A stretch of DNA of 64,000 nucleotides, from the NCBI RefSeq assembly GCF_016734805.1, contig NZ_JAERQG010000001.1, forward strand, positions 1,364,001 through 1,428,000, in the 5' to 3' direction. Made by a program: the position numbers and the translations under genes. This document shows positions 11,061-18,626 of this stretch, one piece after another. Every line of letters begins with the position of its first letter. Positions within the stretch are counted from its first letter, which is position 1. The DNA comes from Marivirga atlantica. Its GTDB lineage: Bacteria > Bacteroidota > Bacteroidia > Cytophagales > Cyclobacteriaceae. Below the pieces are notes generated by a model. It did no database searches. It worked only from the letters and a program-made list of their open reading frames with translations, and was not told the DNA's origin.

Positions 11061-12348
11061 AGTGCGTATAGCCAATTAACTGATCATATCTTAATTGTGG
11101 ATTGCTATAATAAATAGCGATATCATATTCATTCTCGGTATCTACATAACTACCTTCATATTCATAATGTGGAGCTTCCTTGCTGTAGTATAAATACTCT
11201 AAATAGCCTTGTTTTAAGAGGTATGAATTTTCATATATACCGGTTAAAGTGTTGAATTTAAGTCTGCTCTTGCTATTGATCTCCCAGTTATTGAATTCAC
11301 CAACAATATAGATGGGTTCATCCTGCTGTGCTACATCTAGGCGAAAAGTTACATCAATGTAATCGTTCACTAATTCATCAGTTTGTCTTTCTCTATTGCC
11401 AATTAAGAATTTACCGTTTCTATCTTCCCATTCCCTGTAAGCCTGATTAGAACGGTCAGTATCTTTTCCCGCAATCATACTAATAGGAGAGCTCTCTTTA
11501 TTGATTGAGGCAATATTAGTGCCTCTGAAGTTTACCGTTGAAATATCAATAAATCGGAATTCATTGCTTCCAGGGAAGTTTAGCTGGCCATCGAAAAAAG
11601 AATAAATAAGTTTGTCAGATTCAATATGGCGTGGACTCTGTAAATATTTAGCGTTTAGCTCATTATTGTTTTGTCTAACTACCGGATATATGTCCGATCC
11701 TCTATTTAAAATATTAGCTCCATTCAAATTAACTTCAAACTCGACTTCTTGCATATTTCTTCTATTCTTCACAAGATTAGATGGTACAATCTTATAACTT
11801 ATTTGCGTTAAATTTTCGTAGACTCTAAATCTTTCACTTAGCACAATATCTTCAGAGTTGCTACCTCGGTATACTACTAGTAAATAGTTACCAGTCACTT
11901 TTACTTGAGGTAGCTGAAGGCTATAGTGGATATAGGGAACTTTGGTATCAAAAGAATACTCATAATTTCTAATGGCAAACTGATTATATTCTCCCAAATA
12001 ATTCATTGGGAGTACATGGCTCTTTTTCGTCCAATCTTTATTTACATGTATAATTTTAGCCTGATATAATTGCTGCTGATTACTTAAATCATCAAATGTC
12101 AAGAATAGGCCCTCATTTTTATCCAATTGAATGGTTGGATTGTTAAGAGCTACCTGTTGCTCACCTTCAAAGCGAAACAACTGAACCGTTTTAATATCAG
12201 GGTCATAAGTGGTATTTTCGAAGCGTAGTTGTGGGTAATTAGCTGAGGATGAATTACTACTTGTCGGTTGAACAGGAACACAACTTTGGATGAAAATTAA
12301 AAAAGTAAATAAAAGTAATCGATAAAAATTTTCTCTGATTCCAACCAT
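11029..12348 (-). CDS. Type IX secretion system plug protein (DUF5103)
   Basis: Lipoprotein of 439 residues with signal peptide and lipobox (IQSC at about 23). Sequence such as DPDIKTVQLFR, YYSNPQLRYDQLIGYTHFNS and a central EPIYIVGEFNNW (carbohydrate-binding-like Ig fold) matches DUF5103. A member of this family was seen plugging the SprA translocon of the T9SS in Flavobacterium johnsoniae. It would sit at the periplasmic face of the outer membrane translocon. The window also encodes T9SS cargo (18.6 kb, 53.2 kb) and a PorP/SprF protein, supporting an active T9SS. Confidence 0.85.
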   Translation of the reverse strand: MVGIRENFYRLLLFTFLIFIQSCVPVQPTSSNSSSANYPQLRFENTTYDPDIKTVQLFRFEGEQQVALNNPTIQLDKNEGLFLTFDDLSNQQQLYQAKIIHVNKDWTKKSHVLPMNYLGEYNQFAIRNYEYSFDTKVPYIHYSLQLPQVKVTGNYLLVVYRGSNSEDIVLSERFRVYENLTQISYKIVPSNLVKNRRNMQEVEFEVNLNGANILNRGSDIYPVVRQNNNELNAKYLQSPRHIESDKLIYSFFDGQLNFPGSNEFRFIDISTVNFRGTNIASINKESSPISMIAGKDTDRSNQAYREWEDRNGKFLIGNRERQTDELVNDYIDVTFRLDVAQQDEPIYIVGEFNNWEINSKSRLKFNTLTGIYENSYLLKQGYLEYLYYSKEAPHYEYEGSYVDTENEYDIAIYYSNPQLRYDQLIGYTHFNSRSARQNR

Positions 12349-12396
12349 ATATTGTTAATTTGGGTCTAAAGATAAGAGAATCCGAAAGGTTTCAAT

Positions 12397-12945
12397 ATGT
12401 CAACAGCCATTGAAATTATAAAAGGTTGCCAAAAAGGTGACAGAAAAAGCCAATACCAGCTTTACAAGCAGTATGCCTCAGGCATGATGGCTGTTGCTAT
12501 GCGTTATTCTAAATCAACGCAAGAGGCGGAGGATATATTACAAGAAGGCTTTATTAAGGTATTTCAGCACATAAAAAATTTCAGGCAAGATTCGAGTATA
12601 GGGTACTGGATAAAAAGAATTATTGTCAATACGGCCTTAAATCATCAAAGAAATAAACTCTATTTATATCCTATGGTGGATGTAGATGATCTAAAGGAAG
12701 GACTTGGAGCCGTTTCTATTGAAAATTTGGCAATGGAAGAGTTGATGGAAATGGTGCAAACACTACCAACAGGCTGTCAGGTAATTTTTAACCTATATGC
12801 AGTTGAAGGTTATCAACATAAAGAAATAGCAAAAATGCTTTCTATAAGTGAAGGCACAAGTAAATCTCAATATTCCAGGGCAAGAAAACTACTGATGGAA
12901 TATATTGAAAAGAACACTAAGTGGGGGAATGAAAGAATTCAATAA
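12397..12945 (+). CDS. ECF-type RNA polymerase sigma factor
   Basis: A 182-residue sigma-70 family protein with region 2 (about 20-90, with ALRY-like AVAMRYSKSTQEAEDILQEGFIKVF) and region 4 helix-turn-helix (about 125-175, with YQHKEIAKMLSISEGTSKSQ). Only regions 2 and 4 are present, as in ECF sigma factors. It overlaps the downstream gene by 17 bp, the usual arrangement with an anti-sigma or co-regulated membrane gene. Target promoters are unknown. Confidence 0.94.
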   Translation: MSTAIEIIKGCQKGDRKSQYQLYKQYASGMMAVAMRYSKSTQEAEDILQEGFIKVFQHIKNFRQDSSIGYWIKRIIVNTALNHQRNKLYLYPMVDVDDLKEGLGAVSIENLAMEELMEMVQTLPTGCQVIFNLYAVEGYQHKEIAKMLSISEGTSKSQYSRARKLLMEYIEKNTKWGNERIQ

Positions 12946-14368
12946 CGATAGGGACAATTTTAATAAATCTTTAAAGCAAAGATTTAGCGAGGCAGCTTTT
13001 GAACCTTCTTCAAATGTATGGGAGGGTATTGAAACGGAGCTTTTAAGAGCTGATAATGCCAAAATGAAGAAGAGAGCATTGTGGTATAGAAATACTGCAG
13101 CGGCTATTTTATTAATTGCGTTGGTTTCGCTTTACTTCAATTTTAATGGCAATAGCTTTAAAGAGTTTGCCAATGTAAATGATATTGAACCTATCGATTT
13201 AAATGGTAGTAGCTTGGTATTGCAAGCAGGGCTTAATAACAATTATACCGCTGAAGTTCCTTCAGTAACTAAAAGAACAGACCTAAATTTACTAGCTTCA
13301 AGAAGTTCAAATAAGTCTAGCTCATTAAAGCGAAATGAAACTTCTAGTAGTGCTGATAAAGGACAAAAGTTTGTGGCTACAAGGTCATCTGAAGGTCTGA
13401 ATAAGTCCCAAAATATCTCTTCTCAAAATGTGTTTCTCAATAATGATATTTTAACTTCTAATGAAGCTATTGCCTTAGCTCAGAAATCTTATATCAATCC
13501 AGAAACCGAAACCAAATGGACTCCAATAGATATTCCTGTTGAGGAGGTTTCTTACTTTGCAGTAAGTGAGTTGGAATCTAATAAAAAGAAGGAGTCGGTT
13601 AATTTTCAAGCTAATTTAAACTTTGGTTCGGGTAGTTTTAATCCTAACACAAATATTACCTCGGCTCCTGTAAATTCCACAGTATCTTCACTTAATAGCC
13701 CAGGTTCTGCCGGTAGGTCTTTTTCTTCTGCTGATAGTCCGGAAAGAGAGATAGTGGAAGATTTGAGTTCAGCACCGATAAAAAGTAATATATCATTAAG
13801 TTATGGTATAAACTTCGGTTTAAGACTAAGTGAGCGATGGACGATCAAATCAGGATTGCAGTATGGTAACTACAGATCTTCCTCTCAAAGTAGCACGGTT
13901 ATAAGAGATGTAAATAGTGATGAATTTTTACCCTATCATGGTGCTAGTAGTACGGTAGAAGTTAGCGATGGTAAAATACTAAATGTTACTTCTACTTATA
14001 ATCTTAATAATAACTTCGAAATTCTTTCTATACCGGTTTTCGCGACATATAAGCTTTTAAATAGCAAATTTGGTGTTGGTCTGGTTGCCGGAGCAACTGC
14101 TGACTTTATTTTGTCTAATACTATAACAGGTTCTAGCGAACAAATAAAGGCTATTAGTTTTGATGCCAATGATCAGAAATCTTACAGAAACACTTTTGCA
14201 AGTGGCACTTTGGGCTTGGAGTTAAGCTATGATATTAATAAACATTATGGATTAACATTGACTCCTCTCTATAAGAAAGCTTTGATGGACGTAACTACGA
14301 ATTCAGCAAACTTCAGTAGCACACCTGCATTTGCGAGTGTTAATATGAGTTTTCAATATATCTTCTAA
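12929..14368 (+). CDS. Membrane-anchored protein with predicted C-terminal outer-membrane beta-barrel; putative sigma partner
   Basis: About 479 residues from ATG 12929, inside the 3' end of the sigma gene. The N-terminus (1-45) is charged and lacks a signal peptide. One hydrophobic segment follows (about 52-69, NTAAAILLIALVSLYFN). Next comes a long Ser/Asn-rich linker (about 75-280), then a Gly/aromatic strand-rich region with KSGLQYGNY and VGLVAGATADFIL that resembles small outer-membrane barrels and ends in an aromatic residue (FQYIF). Position and topology suggest an anti-sigma-like role with the cytoplasmic segment facing the sigma factor. A TTG start at 12905 is less likely. Confidence 0.7.
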   Translation: MKEFNNDRDNFNKSLKQRFSEAAFEPSSNVWEGIETELLRADNAKMKKRALWYRNTAAAILLIALVSLYFNFNGNSFKEFANVNDIEPIDLNGSSLVLQAGLNNNYTAEVPSVTKRTDLNLLASRSSNKSSSLKRNETSSSADKGQKFVATRSSEGLNKSQNISSQNVFLNNDILTSNEAIALAQKSYINPETETKWTPIDIPVEEVSYFAVSELESNKKKESVNFQANLNFGSGSFNPNTNITSAPVNSTVSSLNSPGSAGRSFSSADSPEREIVEDLSSAPIKSNISLSYGINFGLRLSERWTIKSGLQYGNYRSSSQSSTVIRDVNSDEFLPYHGASSTVEVSDGKILNVTSTYNLNNNFEILSIPVFATYKLLNSKFGVGLVAGATADFILSNTITGSSEQIKAISFDANDQKSYRNTFASGTLGLELSYDINKHYGLTLTPLYKKALMDVTTNSANFSSTPAFASVNMSFQYIF

Positions 14369-14788
14369 TTATTTCTCGTCTGAATTGGCCATGGTAGATT
14401 GAATGTCTTCTAAAGCCATATCAATGCTGTTTGTGTCGTAAGGGCTCTTAACAAATTTGGCGCCTTCCTTAAATAACATTATAGGAGTTCTTAGGAGAGA
14501 AAAATCCTCACAAATCATTTTAAGTATATCGTTATCCTCGAAATCTGCATCTTTGAGCTCGTCTTTATATTTGTCATTCTCAGGGTCGAGCAAGTCACTT
14601 ACCATAACATTCAATTTACGAGCAATGTCTGCTAGCATTCTTTCAGTTAATGCATTATTGTAAACATCGGTTTCATTGATTTTATGGTTGCCTAAAGATT
14701 TAACGTAGCCCAAGGCTTCACGCTCCTGTAATGCATTGCTGTTGTATATAAAATTAATTTCCATGTCCATTCGTTTTTTATTACTCAT
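14369..14788 (-). CDS. ArsC/Spx-like thioredoxin-fold protein lacking the catalytic cysteine
   Basis: A 139-residue cytoplasmic protein. The stretch NNALTERMLADIARKLNVMVSDLL, then DNDILKMICEDFSLLRTPIMLF, follows the layout of ArsC/YffB proteins (the RPIV-like segment has R100). The N-terminal redox motif Y-x-x-x-x-C-x5-R is replaced by IYNSNALQERE, so the nucleophilic Cys is missing; the only Cys is C93. It is therefore unlikely to reduce arsenate and may be a regulatory relative. The start could be M1, M7 or M9. It ends one base after the stop of the convergent barrel gene. Confidence 0.6.
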   Translation of the reverse strand: MSNKKRMDMEINFIYNSNALQEREALGYVKSLGNHKINETDVYNNALTERMLADIARKLNVMVSDLLDPENDKYKDELKDADFEDNDILKMICEDFSLLRTPIMLFKEGAKFVKSPYDTNSIDMALEDIQSTMANSDEK

Positions 14789-14847
14789 ACTAATACAACA
14801 GTAATTAAAGCCTAGTGTTTGCCAAAGAATAACAAGTGTGGAACTTT

Positions 14848-15549
14848 CTAATTTTTTAAAATGGGAATCCTGAATTTGATGAAGAGGTTAACTTCAGGAT
14901 TAAGTTTGTTCACTGTACTGCCGAAGCCAGGAATCTGCTTGGTTTCTGCCAGTTCGAACTGAGAATATTTGAGATATGATTTTAATCTAAACTTAAAGCC
15001 TAGAGAAAGAAAATCCTTAATGTCGTTTTTAAATATTCTTCTCACGTTTTTTTCAGAAGTGATTACTAACTCATACCAGTGAGCGAATAATTCCTCTCTT
15101 TTTATTTCTCCTATTTGTCCTTCAAATAATGGATTGGTAGTGCTATATGTGATATTTTCTGAGTAGTTTGATCCAGAGTACCTTAACCCGAACATGATGA
15201 GATTTGTCGGGTTAATATTTGTTTGATAGTCAAATCCAAGTCTGTAATAGGTGCCTTCAGAAATATAGTTAGCATTATAGTAGGCGTCTTTAGGACTAAG
15301 TGTTGACATGCCTGCTTCCACTATTAAGGCATAATGGTTTAGCAGATTTATATTGAAAGCACCTTCCCACTTTTTACTATTATCTAATGCCAAAGTATGT
15401 AGCTTTAAATAGTCAAAAGTAAGGCCTACTTCAATAACTTTCTTTTTTGTAGTGTCTATCTCTTGTTCAGTTTCTTCTGACTGAGCGTTGACTAAAAATG
15501 CTTGCAATGAGCAAAATAATAAAAGTAATAGAGTTTTAGATTTCAACAT
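14848..15549 (-). CDS. DUF6048-like outer-membrane protein
   Basis: A 233-residue protein with a signal peptide (about 1-22, ending VNAQ) and strand-rich sequence with alternating hydrophobic residues and aromatic turns (GLRYSGSNYSEN, GLTFDYLKLH). This suggests an outer-membrane barrel. It resembles the Bacteroidota DUF6048 family, whose members are commonly encoded with a DUF6452 lipoprotein, as seems to be the case here: it overlaps the upstream gene by 14 bp. Function unknown. Family assignment is from memory of the layout and not certain. Confidence 0.6.
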   Translation of the reverse strand: MLKSKTLLLLLFCSLQAFLVNAQSEETEQEIDTTKKKVIEVGLTFDYLKLHTLALDNSKKWEGAFNINLLNHYALIVEAGMSTLSPKDAYYNANYISEGTYYRLGFDYQTNINPTNLIMFGLRYSGSNYSENITYSTTNPLFEGQIGEIKREELFAHWYELVITSEKNVRRIFKNDIKDFLSLGFKFRLKSYLKYSQFELAETKQIPGFGSTVNKLNPEVNLFIKFRIPILKN

Positions 15550-16174
15550 ATAGTGTCAATTCATTGCTAATGCATACTTCTTTTGAACAACCTCTTGGCC
15601 CATTGATCGAATCATAATTATGAGATTCAACTTTAAAATCGAAAGCTGCTTTGGTTATCCTACTTTCAATTACCGAATCTTTTAAAGTATATGAAACAGA
15701 AAGATTATTTGATTGGTCAGTTCCCTCAATTTTTATTATATAATCGGAAAAGGTATTGTTGGGGTCTAATGGAATTCTAAAATTTACAAGACTGTCACCA
15801 CCTTGAGCATTTTCAAACAGATTACTTTCCCCATTAATCTGTTCAATGCTAATAAGTCTGGCCTTTGTAATTCTAATTAAATCAGCTAAAATATCAATAG
15901 AGTCTTCTATTATGGCTACTTGAGCGTTTAATGAATCGCTTTTACCAGAGAATTCAGGATTGTTGAGTGCCTCTTTTGTAGTCGTTAAATCGTTTTTAAA
16001 GCGGGTATTATCTGCATTAAGTGTGTCTAAAGAAGTTTTATTTAAAATAGTTAATTTAAAATATGGAGAAGCATTCTCTGGTCCACACTCTTCGCATGGC
16101 TCACATGAAAACATTGCCAGAATCAGCGTAGGAATTAATCCGAATGTGATAAGCTTGAAAAACACTTTATTCAT
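15536..16174 (-). CDS. DUF6452-like lipoprotein
   Basis: A 212-residue protein with a hydrophobic signal and lipobox (AMFSC at about 24), followed by CEECG. A coiled-coil-like Asn/Asp-rich middle (about 50-115) precedes a strand-rich C-terminus with IPLDPNNTFSDYIIKIEG and a Cys pair GCSKEVC. The C-terminal half resembles DUF6452 proteins, which pair with DUF6048 genes in Bacteroidota. It is translationally coupled to that neighbour (14-bp overlap). Function unknown. Confidence 0.55.
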   Translation of the reverse strand: MNKVFFKLITFGLIPTLILAMFSCEPCEECGPENASPYFKLTILNKTSLDTLNADNTRFKNDLTTTKEALNNPEFSGKSDSLNAQVAIIEDSIDILADLIRITKARLISIEQINGESNLFENAQGGDSLVNFRIPLDPNNTFSDYIIKIEGTDQSNNLSVSYTLKDSVIESRITKAAFDFKVESHNYDSINGPRGCSKEVCISNELTLYVEI

Positions 16175-16212
16175 AGTTGCGAAATTAAAAGCTTTGCAGC
16201 AAAAACCAGACC

Positions 16213-16860
16213 TTATTCTTGAGTAAATGCAAAAGAGATAATATTGGCCCCCATTTTCAGAGCTTTTTGACGAACAGCCTCTGGATCGTTATGAATTGTT
16301 GGGTCTTCCCAGCCGTTTCCTAAGTCAGATTCATAGGAGTAAAAGCAAACCAGTCGTCCTTCATAAATGATTCCAAACCCTTGTGCGGGCTTACCGTCAT
16401 GCTCATGGATTTTTGGCAAACTATCTTCAAAATCAAATTTCTGATGATAAATAGGATGGTCAAAAGGGATTTCAACAAACTCCTTATCAGGAAACACTTT
16501 CTTCATTTCAAGCCTGATAAAGGGATTTAAACCATAGTTATCGTCAATATGTAAAAAACCACCACCAATTAAGTAAGCTCTCAAATTCCTGGCCTCAGCA
16601 TCTGAAAATACAACATTACCATGACCTGTTAAATATATATAAGGATACTGATATAGATCTTGTCCACCAACTTCTACTATGTAATCCTTACTGTCAATTT
16701 TAGTGTTAAGTGTTTCATTGCAAAACTCAATCAGATTAGGTAAGGCTGTTTTGTTAGCATACCAGTCACCACCTCCATTGTATTTTACTTTAGCAACTTT
16801 AATCTGTTGCGCATTAGCCAAGCTTGTAAAACAAAGAAGAATGAATACGATCCTTATCAT
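16213..16860 (-). CDS. DUF4159-domain protein
   Basis: A 215-residue exported protein with signal peptide (about 1-17, ANAQ). It contains the DUF4159 core: KVKYNGGGDWYANKTALPNL near the start, then YIYLTGHGNVVFSDAE, GGGFLHIDDNYGLNPF and PFDHPIYH. The fold is related to class I glutamine amidotransferase-like domains; no enzymatic role is established. It overlaps the upstream HAD gene by 4 bp, so the two are probably co-translated. Confidence 0.85.
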   Translation of the reverse strand: MIRIVFILLCFTSLANAQQIKVAKVKYNGGGDWYANKTALPNLIEFCNETLNTKIDSKDYIVEVGGQDLYQYPYIYLTGHGNVVFSDAEARNLRAYLIGGGFLHIDDNYGLNPFIRLEMKKVFPDKEFVEIPFDHPIYHQKFDFEDSLPKIHEHDGKPAQGFGIIYEGRLVCFYSYESDLGNGWEDPTIHNDPEAVRQKALKMGANIISFAFTQE

Positions 16861-17516
16861 AAATTAGTAACGGATAGTTGAGTGAAATCTTTTGTTTTCA
16901 GAATCACCTTGTCAGGTAATTGTTCAAAGTTAAGAGAAGTAGCCAAACCCACCACTTCAATACCAGCATTGTGAGCTGATTCTATGCCAGCAAGGGCATC
17001 TTCAAATACTAAACAATCTTGAGGCTCACATGCGAGGGTTGATGCTGCTTTAAGGTAGATTTCAGGATCAGGCTTGCCACGTGAAACCATAGTGCTATCA
17101 ACTATAGCATTAAAGTACTTTCTTAAGTGCAAGCCATCAAGCGTGAATTCAACATTACTTGTAATTGCAGAAGTGGCTACTGCCATTAAGATACCAGCAT
17201 TTTTGGCTTCTTCTAAAAATGAGATTAATCCATCTGTTGGTTTAAGATGTTCTCTGTATAAGCTTCGGTAAATACTTTCTTTTTTTTCTGTCAGCTGCAT
17301 TATTTCCTCCTGCGAGGCATCTGGTTTTAGGCCAAGAACTACTTCTTGCATAGTTCTGCCATTGAGATGTTTTTGGAAATATTCGTCATCCACTTCTTGA
17401 CCAAACTGAGCAAGAAACTGTTTTAATGCTTGTATATGGTAAGTAATATTATCAACTATTACTCCATCCATATCAAAAATATAAGCCTTTTTAGCAGGGA
17501 ACTTATTCACAGACAC
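16857..17516 (-). CDS. HAD-family phosphatase, beta-phosphoglucomutase-like
   Basis: A 219-residue cytoplasmic HAD hydrolase of subfamily IA. Motif I is FDMDGVIVD (nucleophile and acid Asp), motif II lies in AVATSA, motif III Lys in SRGKPDPEIYL, and motif IV is VFEDALAGIESA. The helical cap follows motif I with the NITYHIQAL segment seen in beta-phosphoglucomutase and sugar-phosphate phosphatases. The substrate is likely a sugar phosphate. The adjacent remnants of a LacI regulator and an EEP gene suggest it was once next to a sugar-utilisation locus. Confidence 0.88.
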   Translation of the reverse strand: MSVNKFPAKKAYIFDMDGVIVDNITYHIQALKQFLAQFGQEVDDEYFQKHLNGRTMQEVVLGLKPDASQEEIMQLTEKKESIYRSLYREHLKPTDGLISFLEEAKNAGILMAVATSAITSNVEFTLDGLHLRKYFNAIVDSTMVSRGKPDPEIYLKAASTLACEPQDCLVFEDALAGIESAHNAGIEVVGLATSLNFEQLPDKVILKTKDFTQLSVTNL

Positions 17517-17535
17517 TTGAATTACACTTTACTAT

Positions 17536-18166
17536 TTACCCTATGGTTGACTCTCTTGGAAAAAGTGAAGCCTCTTTATAAACCTGACGAACAGTTTTAC
17601 GCTTAGCTCCTTGGTCTTTCATAGTTTCCATCAGCAAATTAATGGCTTCTACCCCCATTTCCAATGGCAATTGTGTAATTTTAGAAAGGTTTGGCTTTAT
17701 CAATTCCCTAATTGGATCATTTCTAAAACAGTTTATTTTAATTTCTTCTGATATTTTTACTCCATGTCTTTTTTAGCTTTACTAAAGCTACAGCTGCAAT
17801 AGGGTTACTCAATGCAAAAATACCATCTACCTTTTTGAGTAGCATTAAGAATTTTTCAATGACCTGCTCATCGAACTGATCACTCTCGTAACCTGTTGAG
17901 ATGATTAACCTCGCATCGATCAGTAAATTGTTCTCGAGTAATGCTGTCAGATACTGCACCTCCGAATAAATTGCTTCCTATATACCGATTACATCTGGGG
18001 TTTGAAATATTAAGAAACCTGCTACATGTGATTTTCAGTTTTTCTACTGATTAATGCCATCTCCTGTATTAGCAAAGCGAATGTTGAACGTAATTGCTTT
18101 AAAAGATTCCTGATCGCGAATTACTACGCTAAAAGCCAGTATTTATATGATAATGGAATGTTTCAT
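17536..18166 (-). pseudogene. Chimeric remnant: EEP-family hydrolase 5' end fused to LacI-family regulator 3' end
   Basis: Reading down the minus strand from ATG 18166, one frame gives a signal-peptide-like start, then KAITFNIRFANTGDGIN and PDVIGI-stop-EAIYSEVQ, the N-terminal blocks of endonuclease/exonuclease/phosphatase proteins. Four in-frame stops interrupt it (at 18145, 18046, 18037 and 17980), replacing residues such as Trp, Arg and Gln. From about 17955 the same frame becomes a LacI-type ligand-binding domain (ALLENNLLIDARLI, VDGIFALSNPIAAVAL). A +1 shift near 17770 moves to a frame reading GVKISEEIKINCFRNDP, then LSKITQLPLEMGVEAINLL, ending at 17536. The DNA-binding part of LacI and most of the EEP enzyme are gone. 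Confidence 0.82.
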
Positions 18167-18626
18167 TTGATGGATTTTGAGCAAAGTAAATGAATTCTAC
18201 CTAATAGATAGACAATATGGTATGAACTTTATGTGAAGTAAGTCTGATTAACACCAAGTAAAACAGGACTGACTCAACGATTTTTTGGAATACTTCATAG
18301 AATAAATAGAGTTGTCCCTATTTAAAATACATTTTATTTGCTAACTAGACTAACAAACTATATAACAGAAAGAAATATGAAAGAATTTTACAAATTACCT
18401 TGCGGGTCCTCTCCCTCAATTATAAAAATCAAATAGTTTAAACGAACAGCTTTTTCCAACGCTAAACCGACTGTCAGTTGGGTTTAATAAGGATAGGTAA
18501 CTCTTAATTTTTTGAGTCTACTAAAGCTAAATATGTCTGAAAACGAGTTTTTACTGATAGTATGATCGGTATTCATTCAGACACTGTATTTGAACAAATA
18601 AATATCCTAACGAAAATTATTACTTA
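18167..18626. other. Non-coding gap upstream of the giant surface-protein gene
   Basis: About 460 bp with no supported gene. It presumably holds the promoter and a long leader of the giant gene. The one structured element I see is an imperfect inverted repeat AAACCGACTG-T-CAGTTGGGTTT at 18464-18485, without a T tract. Confidence 0.5.

Noticed and set aside
17738-17959. A 73-codon open frame that could be read as a small gene
   Set aside because: It is the in-frame middle of the EEP-LacI remnant, begins at an internal GTG and ends at the frameshift; not an independent gene.
18464-18485. Imperfect inverted repeat AAACCGACTG/CAGTTGGGTTT as a terminator
   Set aside because: It has a bulge and no T tract, and nothing transcribed ends there; kept only as a note on the gap.
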